Part shown: positions 15,526-25,122 of the stretch, in pieces | Numbering within the stretch: position 1 is the first letter of the stretch | How the letters are laid out: each line of letters begins with the position of its first letter | Origin: HXMU1420-13 sp024742815 | Lineage (GTDB): Bacteria > Bacteroidota > Rhodothermia > Balneolales > Balneolaceae | Length of the DNA stretch: 64,000 bases | Direction of reading: 5' to 3' | Assembly (NCBI GenBank): GCA_024742815.1 | Contig: JANSXX010000001.1 | Span: 434,001-498,000, forward strand | Translations under genes and position numbers: made by a program | Notes under the pieces: generated by a model | What the model was told of the DNA's origin: nothing | Seen by the model: the letters and a program-made list of their open reading frames with translations, nothing else | Databases searched by the model: none

Positions 15526-18366
15526 ATGAATTACTACAGCGATTCTCTTACCCGAAAACTATATGCGCAGGATGCCTCGATGTACGAGCAACTGCCAATG
15601 GGAGTAGCTTTCCCAAAATCAACAAACGATATCGTACAACTAGTTCGTCAGGCAAACCTGGATCGATTCTCGATCACAGCTCGTAGTGCAGGAACAAGCT
15701 TGGCAGGGCAAGCAACCGGTGGCGGAGTAGTGATGGATGTATCACGATTTATGACCTCCATTCTCGAAATAGATGCCGAGGCAGGAACAGCAGAAGTTGA
15801 ACCTGGAGTGATCAGAGATACTTTAAATCGGGAAGTTGCACAATATGGATTGCAATTCGGGCCGGATACTTCTACCACAAACCGATGTATGTTAGGTGGA
15901 ATGATTGGGAATAACTCATCGGGTTCATTTTCGATTAAATACAAAACCACACGCGAGCATGTGAAAGAAATGGAAGTGGTGTTGTCAGATGGTTCAGTGG
16001 CGATTTTTAAAGAGCTCACCAACGATGAGCTGGAAGAAAGAATGCTGCATGAAACCCTGGAAGGCGACATTTACCGCGGAATGGTGGAATTAATCAATCA
16101 GCATAAAGAACTCATCGAAAAGAGTTATCCGCACCCGGAAATTATTCGCCGAAACACCGGTTACGCACTTGATAAATTATGCGAAATGGAGCCATTTACA
16201 CCGGGTGGCAGACCGTTTAATTTATGCGAGTTATTGTGTGGTAGTGAGGGAACATTAGCACTAACTACTCGCGCGATTGTAAACCTGGTTCCTGTTCCCA
16301 CAAAAAAAATGCTCATAATTCCGCACTTCAAAACGCTGGAAGATGCGATGAAAGCCACGGTTGAAGCAGTGCGATTTAAACCATCGGCGGTAGAGTTGGT
16401 GGATAATGTGATTTTAGATGCAACGAAGAAAAATCACGCTCAGGCACAAAACCGTTTTTTCCTTTCGGGAGAGCCAACCCATATTCTAATCATTCAGTTT
16501 GATGGGGATAATGAGTCAATCATCGAAAAGAAAATCGAACGCCTTAAAGATGCATTGAGGGAGAAAAAACTGTGTTATTCGTATCCCGTTGTAAAAGAAG
16601 AAGACGATCAGCAAAAAGTATGGGAGCTTCGAAAAGCGGGATTAGGGTTGCTGATGGGACTGGGCAAAGATTCGCGAACCCCAGCCTTTTGCGAAGATAC
16701 CGCCGTACGGGTAAAAGATTTACCGGAATACGTAGCCGAGTTTGAAGAGATTTTAGAAAAATATGATACCGAGTGCGTGTTTTATGCGCATGCCAGTGTA
16801 GGCGAATTGCATTTGCGCCCTATGATCGATACTACTACCGAAGAAGGGGTAGAAACGATGAAAGCAATGGCTTCTGATATTGCCGATTTAGTTCATAAAT
16901 TCGGTGGTTCATTATCCGGTGAACATGGGGACGGACGGGCACGAGCGCCATTTATCGAGCAAGTATTGGGCGAGGAAATGATGCCTGTTTTGAAGGAAGT
17001 GAAGCACATCTGGGATAAATTCAATGTATTTAATCCGGGTAAAATTGTTGACCCGGAACCGATGGAAGATGATTTACGATTTTCACCGGAATATGTAGAA
17101 CCTGATCCTGAAACGGTATTTGCCTGGCGAAATGAAGGCGGAATGACGGGCGTAATTGAGAGTTGTAACGGGGCCGGAGTTTGTCGAAAGTTGGCCCAAT
17201 CTGGTGGTACAATGTGTCCTTCGTATATGGCCACTAAAGATGAAAAAGACTCAACCCGGGGCAGAGCTAATGTATTTCGTCAGGTTTTTGAGGGGAAAGA
17301 TCCGGAAGGGTTTGCATCGGAAGATTTAAAAGAAGCATTGGAATTATGCCTGAGTTGTAAGGCGTGTAAAAGTGAGTGCCCGGCTAATGTAGATATGGCA
17401 AAAATGAAGGCCGAATTTGAGCATGGCTGGCATCAACGAAATGGAGTTACTGCAACAACTCGGTTTTTTGCGAATGCTGCAAAATTGTATCCATTGGCAG
17501 CGAAATTCCCGTCACTTTCTAACGCCATGGTTAGTTCTGATTTGGGAAAACATATGCTGAATGTGCTATATAGCATCAGCAAAAAAAGAACGCTGCCACT
17601 TTTTGCAGATAAACCTTTTGCGGTAGACGCCTACGCTGAGCCAAAATCTAATCGGAATAAAGTAGCGCTATTTGTGGATGTGTTTACCCGTTATCACCAT
17701 CCCGAAATTGTAGAAGATGCCATCAAAGTAATTGAATATTTGGGCTATCAGGTGATAATACCGGATTTACCTGAATCCGGCCGCGTACAGATCTCCAAAG
17801 GGATGCTCGGGGATGCCAGAAACATCGCATTTACTATTTTGGATGTGTTAGGACCAATCGCCGAGGAGGGAATTCCTATTATTGGACTCGAGCCGTCGGA
17901 ATTACTCACTTTACGCGATGAATTTCCTGATTTAGTGGATGAAACGGATTTAGAAAAAGCCAAAGAGATTGCAAAGTCTTCGTATTTATTTGAAGAGTTT
18001 GTATTCCGCCACAAAATGAAGCACGAGGTAAAACCTTCCGGTGAGGTAATTATCCATAATCATTGCCACGCCAAAGTGTTATCTGCAAAAACTACCTTAC
18101 AAAAAGTGCTGGAAAATTGGGGTTATGATACCGTTGTGCTGGATGCAGGCTGCTGCGGAATGGCCGGAAGTTTCGGTTATGATGCCAAGAAATATGAAGT
18201 TTCGATGGAAATTGGAAATCAGCGATTATTTCCTTCTATTAATTCAGCAAAGAAAAAAAGTAACATTTGTGCTCCCGGCTTTTCTTGTAGGCATCAAATT
18301 AAGGATGGAACCGGAAGAAACGCCAAACATCCAGCACAACTAATTGCTTCTCAATTGCCAAATTAA
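15526..18366 (+). CDS. FAD-binding / 4Fe-4S dehydrogenase, YdiJ (D-2-hydroxyglutarate/D-lactate) type
   Basis: This large membrane-associated oxidoreductase of 946 residues joins a GlcD-like FAD domain to a GlpC-like iron-sulfur half. The FAD part shows PMGVAFPKSTNDIVQLVRQA, TARSAGTSLAGQATGGG and GGMIGNNSSGSFSIKYKTT (about 25-150) and the catalytic-loop SLSGEHGDGRARAPF (about 465). The Fe-S part shows LCLSCKACKSECPANVDMAKMK (about 607-628), then the C-terminal NHCHAKVL and a CCG-type motif in DAGCCGMAGSFGYD (about 873-886). This architecture matches YdiJ-family D-2-hydroxyglutarate or D-lactate dehydrogenases; the exact substrate is not decided by the sequence. Together with lhgO it suggests removal of both forms of 2-hydroxyglutarate. 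Confidence 0.9.
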   Translation: MNYYSDSLTRKLYAQDASMYEQLPMGVAFPKSTNDIVQLVRQANLDRFSITARSAGTSLAGQATGGGVVMDVSRFMTSILEIDAEAGTAEVEPGVIRDTLNREVAQYGLQFGPDTSTTNRCMLGGMIGNNSSGSFSIKYKTTREHVKEMEVVLSDGSVAIFKELTNDELEERMLHETLEGDIYRGMVELINQHKELIEKSYPHPEIIRRNTGYALDKLCEMEPFTPGGRPFNLCELLCGSEGTLALTTRAIVNLVPVPTKKMLIIPHFKTLEDAMKATVEAVRFKPSAVELVDNVILDATKKNHAQAQNRFFLSGEPTHILIIQFDGDNESIIEKKIERLKDALREKKLCYSYPVVKEEDDQQKVWELRKAGLGLLMGLGKDSRTPAFCEDTAVRVKDLPEYVAEFEEILEKYDTECVFYAHASVGELHLRPMIDTTTEEGVETMKAMASDIADLVHKFGGSLSGEHGDGRARAPFIEQVLGEEMMPVLKEVKHIWDKFNVFNPGKIVDPEPMEDDLRFSPEYVEPDPETVFAWRNEGGMTGVIESCNGAGVCRKLAQSGGTMCPSYMATKDEKDSTRGRANVFRQVFEGKDPEGFASEDLKEALELCLSCKACKSECPANVDMAKMKAEFEHGWHQRNGVTATTRFFANAAKLYPLAAKFPSLSNAMVSSDLGKHMLNVLYSISKKRTLPLFADKPFAVDAYAEPKSNRNKVALFVDVFTRYHHPEIVEDAIKVIEYLGYQVIIPDLPESGRVQISKGMLGDARNIAFTILDVLGPIAEEGIPIIGLEPSELLTLRDEFPDLVDETDLEKAKEIAKSSYLFEEFVFRHKMKHEVKPSGEVIIHNHCHAKVLSAKTTLQKVLENWGYDTVVLDAGCCGMAGSFGYDAKKYEVSMEIGNQRLFPSINSAKKKSNICAPGFSCRHQIKDGTGRNAKHPAQLIASQLPN

Positions 18367-18389
18367 TCACACTCATTCAGCTCTGTATT

Positions 18390-19052
18390 ATGAAGTTTTT
18401 TACCACCTTTCTTTCTGCATTATTTATTATAGCTTTTTCAACTCCAACGATTGCTCAGGTTGATTATGCATCAGAGATTCAACCCATTTTCAATGCGAAT
18501 TGTACCAGCTGTCATGGTGGTAATGGTGGGGTGAATTTACGATCCTATACAGCACTAATGAGTAGTGTTGGCAATAATTACGGATCGAATGTGGTAGTAC
18601 CCGGCGATCCGGATGCAAGTGGTTTGGTGGATAAAATTGAGCCAAATCCGCAATTCGGTAATCGTATGCCAAACAGTAGCGGTCTTGCCCAATCAGAAAT
18701 TGACTTGATTCGCCAATGGATCGCAGAGGGAGCAAACGAGGTGGCTACAAGTTCAGAAGTTGATGTGCAATTGCCGGAATCATTTCGCTTGATCGGTAAT
18801 TACCCGAATCCATTTAACCCATCTACAAATATTAAGTTTGAGATGCCTGAAGCAGCTCAATACACGATTACAATTTATTCCATCCATGGCACGCTTTTAA
18901 TGGAAAGCATTGGACAAGCCGCTGCCGGGGTATCAACTATTCCCGTACAGCTGGGGCAAAATCCAACCGGAGTATACATTTATCGGGTTTCAGCTAACAT
19001 CAATGGTCGAAATACGTTGATTGGCACCGGTCGAATGACGTTGATTAAATAA
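18390..19052 (+). CDS. Secreted cytochrome c-type protein with sorting tail
   Basis: This is a 220-residue exported protein. It has an N-terminal signal peptide (cut after TIAQ), a c-type heme segment QPIFNANCTSCHGGNGG (CxxCH at about 35-39) with a likely Met ligand in NRMPNSSGL, and a C-terminal domain with IGNYPNPFNPSTNIKFEMP. That last motif marks the type IX-like secretion/sorting domain of Balneolota, Ignavibacteria and relatives. It probably carries electrons at the cell surface; its partner is unknown. It follows the FAD/Fe-S dehydrogenase by 23 bp in the same direction, so a joint operon is possible. Confidence 0.88.
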   Translation: MKFFTTFLSALFIIAFSTPTIAQVDYASEIQPIFNANCTSCHGGNGGVNLRSYTALMSSVGNNYGSNVVVPGDPDASGLVDKIEPNPQFGNRMPNSSGLAQSEIDLIRQWIAEGANEVATSSEVDVQLPESFRLIGNYPNPFNPSTNIKFEMPEAAQYTITIYSIHGTLLMESIGQAAAGVSTIPVQLGQNPTGVYIYRVSANINGRNTLIGTGRMTLIK

Positions 19053-19056
19053 GGGA

Positions 19057-19752
19057 TTAATCAGCGATTTTTCTGATGGCAAAACTCTGATTTTCAGTAG
19101 GTTCTATGGTGAGATATATAATCTCCCAACCGAATTGTACGCAGAACTCATGAACGGCCTCAACAACTCCATAGCGGAAGGTTGTAACCCAATTTCCTGT
19201 CACATAATCGTGCCCGGCAATGATTCCTCCTTTTTTCATTTTAGGAGCGTAGAGTCGTAGTTCGTCGCGGGTAGTTTCGTAGGTATGATTGGTATCGATA
19301 TATATCCAATCGAAATAATTGTCTTCGAAATCGAAAGCTGCATCTGTTGACAGCTTTTTATGGATATGCACTTGTTCGTTGTTGATCTGCTCCTGAAAGT
19401 AATTTTTTACTGCTTCGTACTTTCCATCGTGAAAGCGATCTGTTCCCCACACATCTACCAAGTGATAGTTTTCCGGGGCATTAATTTCGAAAATCTTTTG
19501 GCTGAATTTACCTTCATCAACTCCAATCTCGGCTACATTGCCTCCTATGCCTAGCTTTTGAAGCATCAACTCCCTGTTTAATAGTGTGGAACAATTTTCC
19601 ACATGTTCAGGCTTTAAAGGAATTTTTGGAATCTGACGCTCTCTCTGTTCACGAGCTTGTTTTAGCGACTCAGCCACTCGGTTTATTAAAATCTGAGCCT
19701 GTTGCTTGCGCTGTTCCGGTGTTAGTGCATTAAAGTCGATCAATTCTTGCAT
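19057..19752 (-). CDS. Class I SAM-dependent methyltransferase
   Basis: This 231-residue cytoplasmic protein has a Rossmann methyltransferase core. Motif I is NVAEIGVDEGKFSQKI (about 72-87), followed by a DxxYID-type motif in FDWIYIDTNHTYETT (about 140) and KKGGIIAGHDYV (about 172). The layout matches the methyltransfer_24 group that acts on small molecules or sugars; the substrate is unknown. The N-terminal 50 residues are a charged helix. It is convergent with the cytochrome gene. Confidence 0.85.
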   Translation of the reverse strand: MQELIDFNALTPEQRKQQAQILINRVAESLKQAREQRERQIPKIPLKPEHVENCSTLLNRELMLQKLGIGGNVAEIGVDEGKFSQKIFEINAPENYHLVDVWGTDRFHDGKYEAVKNYFQEQINNEQVHIHKKLSTDAAFDFEDNYFDWIYIDTNHTYETTRDELRLYAPKMKKGGIIAGHDYVTGNWVTTFRYGVVEAVHEFCVQFGWEIIYLTIEPTENQSFAIRKIAD

Positions 19753-19809
19753 AACCTGATATCCTGATATTAATAGTTAGTATCAAGGTTACTACAATTG
19801 GTATGCCAA

Positions 19810-21516
19810 TTAATTCAAATTACTCTGCCGATGTATCAATTCTCTAGCACTTTCAATAGCTGTGCTTGTTATCTCGGCACCACTCATCAGGCCGGCAACT
19901 TCACGAATATGTTGCTCCTGATCTAGTGCCACAATTTCGGTAGTTGTGCGTTCGCCGTGTTCCAATTTTTGCACTTTGTAATGATGATGTGCCTGACTCG
20001 CGATTTGTGGTTGATGCGTTATTGCCAGTATTTGACAATAAGCCGAAAGCTCGCGCATAGCTCGACCAACTTTCTCGGAAATCTCACCACTAATTCCGGT
20101 ATCAATTTCATCGAATACCATAACGGGCAGACTTTGTTCTTTGGCTAAGATCGACTTTAAAGCCAGCATTACACGGCTAATTTCCCCACCTGAAGCAATT
20201 TTGGCTAGCGGTTTTGGTGCTTCGCCTTTATTGGTTGATATGAAAAGTCGAACAAAGTCGCACCCAAATTCGGTGCATTCTATGGTTTGATCGTCGATAG
20301 AAATCCATCCTTTCGGATGTAGAAGATATTCTACCGACACTTCAAGTTTAGAATTCGGAATACCTAGCTTCGATAATTCCTTTTCTATCTTTTCGGATAA
20401 TTCTTTACCAACCGCCAACCTTTTATTGTGCAGTGACTTTGCAGCAGTTGTCAGTTTCTCTGATTGGTGTTGAACTTTTTTAGATAGCTTCTCGATTTCC
20501 AGATCGAAATTATCAGCTACAGAAAGCTCTTGTTTTATCTCACTCAGGTATTGAACTAAACTTGGAATATCGCGCTGATACTTTTTTTGAAGTCGGTTGA
20601 GTTCCGATTGTCGCTGCCGAAGTTCTTCGAGTCGTTTTGGATTGAATTCGATATTATTCCGATATCGTTCGGCAAAATGAATGGCTTCTTGAATGCTCAC
20701 TCGCGCTTGGGTGATCTCAGTCAAATAAGAATCAAACTCCGGCTCAATACGGGTCAGATCTTCTAAATTCAGTTTTAGGTGATTGAGTAATTGAATGATG
20801 TTGGCATCATCATTATCTGCCATTTCAGAAATTGCAGCAGCTTTTTGATCGAGTATTTCGGCATTGTCGAGCAGATTCATTTCTGCTTCCATTTCCTCTT
20901 CTTCTTCTGCCGATAGCCGAGCGTTTTCTAGCTCTTGTACTTGAAATCGATAAAGTTCTGTTTTTTCCTGAAGTTCATTCTCTCTTTTTTTCAAATGATT
21001 GAGTTCGATTCGGAGCGTTTTTAGCAACTCATATTCCGTTTGATAACTTTTTAATAATGGCTGAATTTCTTCAAAGCTATCAATCATCCCGCGGTGATTT
21101 TCTTCTTTCAACAAAAGTTGATGGTCGTGCTGTCCGTGTAAATCGACCAGTAAATCACCCACTGATTTTAATATCCCGATATTTACAGGAGTGTCATTTA
21201 TAAACGCCCGACTTCCGGTTTGACGAATTTCACGACGAAGGATTAAGTATTCGTGTTCTTCTATTTCGTTTTCTTGAAGCAACCCAGTTATTTCATCACT
21301 TACAAACATTTTTATAGTAGCTTCTGCAATAGCCTTATCCGTTCCATGTCGTATTACATCTGTATCAGCTCGTTCACCCAGAATCATATTCAATGCCCCA
21401 ATAATAATCGATTTTCCGGCGCCTGTCTGCCCGGTTAAAATATTCAGCCCCTCTCCAAACTGAACCTCCAGCTCGTCGATTAATGCAAAGTTTTTGATGA
21501 AAAGACTCTTGATCAT
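19810..21516 (-). CDS. recN: DNA repair ATPase RecN
   Basis: This is RecN, an SMC-like protein acting early in double-strand break repair (568 residues, the normal length). It has Walker A LTGQTGAGKSIIIGAL (about 28-43), a long coiled coil from about 150 to 370, and the ABC signature and Walker B in KIASGGEISRVMLALKSI and VMVFDEIDTGISG (about 430-480). It starts with MIKSLFIKNFALIDELEV, a textbook RecN N-terminus. Confidence 0.97.
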   Translation of the reverse strand: MIKSLFIKNFALIDELEVQFGEGLNILTGQTGAGKSIIIGALNMILGERADTDVIRHGTDKAIAEATIKMFVSDEITGLLQENEIEEHEYLILRREIRQTGSRAFINDTPVNIGILKSVGDLLVDLHGQHDHQLLLKEENHRGMIDSFEEIQPLLKSYQTEYELLKTLRIELNHLKKRENELQEKTELYRFQVQELENARLSAEEEEEMEAEMNLLDNAEILDQKAAAISEMADNDDANIIQLLNHLKLNLEDLTRIEPEFDSYLTEITQARVSIQEAIHFAERYRNNIEFNPKRLEELRQRQSELNRLQKKYQRDIPSLVQYLSEIKQELSVADNFDLEIEKLSKKVQHQSEKLTTAAKSLHNKRLAVGKELSEKIEKELSKLGIPNSKLEVSVEYLLHPKGWISIDDQTIECTEFGCDFVRLFISTNKGEAPKPLAKIASGGEISRVMLALKSILAKEQSLPVMVFDEIDTGISGEISEKVGRAMRELSAYCQILAITHQPQIASQAHHHYKVQKLEHGERTTTEIVALDQEQHIREVAGLMSGAEITSTAIESARELIHRQSNLN

Positions 21517-21573
21517 GGTTATGCGTGTATACTTTATTTGTAATGTTAAGTGTTAAATTTTAAATGATAAATT

Positions 21574-21927
21574 TTAATTCAAGTTTTTTTGGGCACTTTT
21601 TACTATCGAAGTTAATATTGCAATTATTTCGGTACAATCTTTCGTGTATGAGGAATAATCATCAGCAACTATTTGGCTTTTGTTCAACAATTTGATCCAA
21701 TATCGTGTTTCTCGCGCTTCCTTTGATGCTATACTCATTTTGTGAATAAAATCTTTTTTAGAATATGCCGCTGTTGCTTCTTCGATATTAGCACCTATAC
21801 TAGTTCCTGATCTTAATAATTGTTTGGAGATAACAAATTCCCGATTGGATTGTAGAAATTGGTAAAGCTTAATTATCGTAAGAGCAAATTCAAATGACTT
21901 GTCCAAAATTACGTTTTTCTGTTCCAT
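21574..21927 (-). CDS. Four-helix-bundle protein (S23/IVP type)
   Basis: This 117-residue helical protein shows the hallmark segments of the S23 ribosomal-protein/IVP-encoded family: FEFALTIIKLYQFL, QLLRSGTSIGANIEEA, FIHKMSIASKEARETRYWIKLL. The family was first found in intervening sequences of 23S rRNA genes and is also related in fold to Avd of diversity-generating retroelements. Free-standing copies like this have no known function. It is a single gene between recN and a pseudouridine synthase, bordered on both sides by AT-rich repetitive tracts (21541-21573 and 21935-21970). A second member stands at 37309. Confidence 0.88.
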   Translation of the reverse strand: MEQKNVILDKSFEFALTIIKLYQFLQSNREFVISKQLLRSGTSIGANIEEATAAYSKKDFIHKMSIASKEARETRYWIKLLNKSQIVADDYSSYTKDCTEIIAILTSIVKSAQKNLN

Positions 21928-22028
21928 ATCTATAACTCACTTATCATTTAACTTTTAAATTTTAACATTAGATTCATAAGTAAGACTCCTTCGAAGCAAA
22001 GTCCTTACAATCTGCCTATCTTTTATGA

Positions 22029-23030
22029 ATGGAAGAACAAGAAAAGAAAACAACCGTCTTCGAATTTACCGTACCTCCGGGGCAGCAGGAGATGATTCGA
22101 CTGGATGTGTACATCACCAGTTTTGTAGAAAATGCGACGCGGAATAAGGTACAGGAAGCAATAAAAGCCGGATACGTGACGGTAAACGGTAAAAAGGAAA
22201 AACCAAGTTATAAGCTGCTTCCAAATGACTATATCTTCATCGAGTTGCCAAAAGCGCCACCACCAGAGGCGAAAGCCGAAGAGATGGAACTGGACATCTT
22301 GCACGAAGACGATGATCTCATCATCGTAAATAAAGCGGCAGGAATGGTAGTTCATCCGGCATATGGCAATTGGACGGGCACGCTGGTTAATGGGTTGATG
22401 CATCATGTAGATGAACTCGGAGAGGCAGACGATGATTTACGCCCGGGAATCGTTCATCGCCTCGATAAAGATACTTCCGGGTTGCTTGTTGTAGCAAAAA
22501 ACGATGAGTCGTTGGCGAAGCTCTCAGCGAAATTCGCCGAAAAAGATGTGGAAAGAACGTATTGGGCGATTATTTGGGGGACACCACCTGAAGAAGGAAC
22601 CATCGAAGGTGATATCGGCCGCTCGAAACACGATCGAAAGTTAATGACGGTACTACAAGGAGGTCGCGGAAAACATGCCGTTACCCATTACAAAGTGCTG
22701 GAATATTTCGATTATCTAAGTTTGGTTGAAGTGAAGCTGGAAACCGGGCGTACGCATCAAATTCGGGTGCATTTTAATCATATCGGGCATAACGTGTTTG
22801 GCGACACAACCTATGGCGGTACTTCTGTTCGGTACGGACCGAATACCGGAAATCGAAAAGTGATGTTCCACAAATTGATTACAGGTCTTGGCCGGCAAGC
22901 GTTACATGCAAAAACTCTGGGATTTGAGCATCCATCAACAGAAGAAATGGTGCGCTTTGATTCGGAGTTACCCGAAGATTTTCAGCATGTGTTGGATACA
23001 CTTCGCGAGCACTGCAAGGGTGAGTTTTAA
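22029..23030 (+). CDS. rluD: RluA-family rRNA pseudouridine synthase
   Basis: This is a 333-residue pseudouridine synthase with an N-terminal S4 RNA-binding domain (about 20-80) and a catalytic domain with the family motif HRLDKDTSGLLVVAKN, whose Asp is the catalytic residue (about 145). The C-terminal segment GRTHQIRVHFNHIGHNVFGD is also diagnostic. The length and the S4 domain fit RluD (23S rRNA helix 69), so the symbol is likely but not proven. A TATCTTTT box at 22017-22024 ends only 4 nt before the ATG, hinting at a leaderless message. Confidence 0.88.
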   Translation: MEEQEKKTTVFEFTVPPGQQEMIRLDVYITSFVENATRNKVQEAIKAGYVTVNGKKEKPSYKLLPNDYIFIELPKAPPPEAKAEEMELDILHEDDDLIIVNKAAGMVVHPAYGNWTGTLVNGLMHHVDELGEADDDLRPGIVHRLDKDTSGLLVVAKNDESLAKLSAKFAEKDVERTYWAIIWGTPPEEGTIEGDIGRSKHDRKLMTVLQGGRGKHAVTHYKVLEYFDYLSLVEVKLETGRTHQIRVHFNHIGHNVFGDTTYGGTSVRYGPNTGNRKVMFHKLITGLGRQALHAKTLGFEHPSTEEMVRFDSELPEDFQHVLDTLREHCKGEF

Positions 23031-23042
23031 AGCAAAGCTCAC

Positions 23043-23642
23043 TTACTCTTTCGGGCCAGCGTCTCTGCCTTTTGGATGATTGGCTTTAATATTTTGTGAA
23101 GCTTTATGAGCAGTTTCTTCAATTCTTTTTTGGCGAGTTGAAGCTTGTTTCGCTGTTTTTATCCATTCTAAAATTCCACGTTTCGAAGAATCAGGAAAAC
23201 GGTTGAAATAGAAAGAAGCTTTTTGATAAGTGTTAAGTACTACTTGCAAATCATCCGGTATGAGTAACTGTTCTACATCATCCAAAAAATTCCAGGAACC
23301 GTTTTCTTTGGCAATTTCTACCAAGTCTGAACCCGGTTTTTTCATCCTGCCTTCTTCAAGCAATCGTGCTACTCGTTCTTTATTAATGCCCGACCAATTG
23401 CTCTTAGGATTACGAGGTGAAATTCTGAGCATGGTTTTTTTCTCATCCAATGCCCGGGGCAAGCTATCCACCCAACCGTAACAAATCAGTTCATCTACAA
23501 TGGAGTCGTAATCCAAATATGAGTTCGTAAATGCTTTCTTCCAGCGAACTAACCACATACTTTCCTTTTGGGGATGATTCTTCTCCAACCAGGATCGAAG
23601 TTCTTCGGCAGACTCGATGAATAACTGCTCGTGATCGGGCAT
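23043..23642 (-). CDS. YdeI/OmpD-associated family protein
   Basis: This 199-residue protein has the N-terminal pattern FIESAEELRSWLEKNHPQKESMWLVRWKKA. In the middle it has CYGWVDSLPRALDEKKTMLRISPRN and NWSGINKERVARLLEEGRM, typical of the YdeI/OmpD-associated (bacteriocin-protection-like) family. A lysine-rich C-terminus follows (TRQKRIEETAHKASQNIK). The family's biochemical role is not established. It is convergent with the rluD-like gene. Confidence 0.85.
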   Translation of the reverse strand: MPDHEQLFIESAEELRSWLEKNHPQKESMWLVRWKKAFTNSYLDYDSIVDELICYGWVDSLPRALDEKKTMLRISPRNPKSNWSGINKERVARLLEEGRMKKPGSDLVEIAKENGSWNFLDDVEQLLIPDDLQVVLNTYQKASFYFNRFPDSSKRGILEWIKTAKQASTRQKRIEETAHKASQNIKANHPKGRDAGPKE

Positions 23643-23659
23643 ATTAGTTTATTTATCGA

Positions 23660-24706
23660 TTATTTTTTAACCACAATCACATCCCGTTTAATGGATGCAT
23701 CCACACGATGCTCAATATTATCATAGGGTGAATGATTTAGTACTTCCAGATCATGCTCTTCGAAAAAACGCGCCATTTTTTTGCGAGTCATTACGTGAGA
23801 ATTCCATGCGAGAACGATGGTGCCACCTTCTTTCAGCACTTTTTTCCAGGCCGGGATACATTCGGTGATTAGCTCAACAGGATTCCGGGTTGGACTCCCA
23901 TAAATTTTACCTGCCTTGTTTCCGTGTTGTATACCATAAGGCAGGTCACCTACAATCACATGAAAGCGTTCTTTTTTAAAATAGTTATAAGCCTCAGCTG
24001 CTGCACCATGTACCATAGCAAGTTTACTACGTGTTTTTTCATCCTTGAATTCAGCTTTCGAAAGTGCGTATTCAAATTCAGTGATTTCTGCAGGAGCGGA
24101 ATCTTGTTTTTTAAAAATCACCCGGGATGAACGGGTGTGTTTTATACGTTCTTCTTCCAGAAATTTTTTGAAGAATACCTGTCCTTCTTGCAATGCATTT
24201 CCTTCTACCTCGATACCGTAAGCATCATAGCCAAAAGTTGTTGCTTCGAACAGCGTAGTGCCTTTTCCAGAAACCGGATCCAGCAATTCCAATTTCTCAT
24301 CGAAATTAAAATCAGAAGAATGCACTGCAATATTTAGCATCATCCGAGTGAAAAGTTCGTTGGTTTTCCCTCTGTATTTTAGCAGTGTGCTAATTTTTGG
24401 ATCAAGACGAAAGTCGGAGGGAAGCTCGATAGGCATTAATGCAATCGGCTCGACTTCAAAAGATTCAATCTTAAAAAGAGCAAATACAAACGAGAGCTTA
24501 GAAAGTATATTCAAATCGCGTTGGGAAAGTTCACTCTTTGTTGAGAAGTGAATGTAGCGCAGGTTCGCAATCGTTTTGATTTCTAGAGATCGGATTTCAG
24601 CGTCGAATGATGTGCCGGCAATTTCTAGTTCGGCAAGTGCAAGTTGGTCAGCCGCGTGATAATACACCCAGTTATGCCCGGGATATTGAAGAATCAGATA
24701 ATTCAT
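23660..24706 (-). CDS. Putative TRM11-like nucleic-acid methyltransferase
   Basis: This 348-residue SAM-dependent methyltransferase has LLDPVSGKGTTLFEATTFG (motif I, about 165) followed by GDLPYGIQHGN (motif IV, a D-L-P-Y form of the D/N-P-P-Y amino-methyltransferase motif, about 260). The arrangement resembles the TRM11/THUMP-related RNA or DNA N-methyltransferases, without a recognisable THUMP domain. The target is not known. The start at 24706 (MNYLILQYPGHNW) is preferred to the longer frame beginning at 24787, which would cover the gldC promoter. It is divergent from gldC. Confidence 0.75.
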   Translation of the reverse strand: MNYLILQYPGHNWVYYHAADQLALAELEIAGTSFDAEIRSLEIKTIANLRYIHFSTKSELSQRDLNILSKLSFVFALFKIESFEVEPIALMPIELPSDFRLDPKISTLLKYRGKTNELFTRMMLNIAVHSSDFNFDEKLELLDPVSGKGTTLFEATTFGYDAYGIEVEGNALQEGQVFFKKFLEEERIKHTRSSRVIFKKQDSAPAEITEFEYALSKAEFKDEKTRSKLAMVHGAAAEAYNYFKKERFHVIVGDLPYGIQHGNKAGKIYGSPTRNPVELITECIPAWKKVLKEGGTIVLAWNSHVMTRKKMARFFEEHDLEVLNHSPYDNIEHRVDASIKRDVIVVKK

Positions 24707-24765
24707 GAAGTTATGTTGGATAAAATCTTTAGCGATTTGCATGCGATGATGTGTTTGAATCACCG

Positions 24766-24773
24766 TATCTTTG
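24766..24773 (+). promoter_or_regulatory. TAnnTTTG promoter box upstream of gldC
   Basis: TATCTTTG fits the Bacteroidota-type -7 box exactly and ends 19 bp before the gldC ATG. The -33 box is unclear. Confidence 0.5.
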
Positions 24774-24792
24774 ACAAAAATAAACAATCATT

Positions 24793-25122
24793 ATGCAGAA
24801 GAAAGATATTACAATTAGTGTAGAATTAGATAACGATCATGTGCCTTCTAATATCCGCTGGCAAGCCGACGACATGACCCAAAAACATGTGGCCGATTGT
24901 CGTGCGATGTTGCTTTCATTGTGGGATGCGCGAAACAAAGATACGCTGAAACTTGATCTTTGGACGAAAGACATGACTGTGGATGAAATGAAAATCTTTT
25001 TCCATCAAACATTAGTCACTATGGCAGATACCCTAGAGCGTTCCATCAACGACGAGCGTATTTCCGGCGATATGCGCGATTTCTGCGATTATTTCGCCGA
25101 AAAAATGGAGATTAAAGCCTAA
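24793..25122 (+). CDS. gldC: Gliding-motility-associated protein GldC
   Basis: This 109-residue soluble protein matches GldC over its length, with ITISVELDNDHVPSNIRWQADDM at the start and MTVDEMKIFFHQTLVTMADTLERS in the middle. GldC is accessory in flavobacterial gliding. In this wider group the gene is present without a proven gliding phenotype, so motility should not be inferred from it alone. A 12-bp inverted repeat follows the stop. Confidence 0.9.
   Translation: MQKKDITISVELDNDHVPSNIRWQADDMTQKHVADCRAMLLSLWDARNKDTLKLDLWTKDMTVDEMKIFFHQTLVTMADTLERSINDERISGDMRDFCDYFAEKMEIKA

Noticed and set aside
24707..24787. N-terminal extension of the TRM11-like methyltransferase
   Set aside because: The extension would cover the divergent gldC promoter box and adds unrelated residues before MNYLILQYPGHNW.
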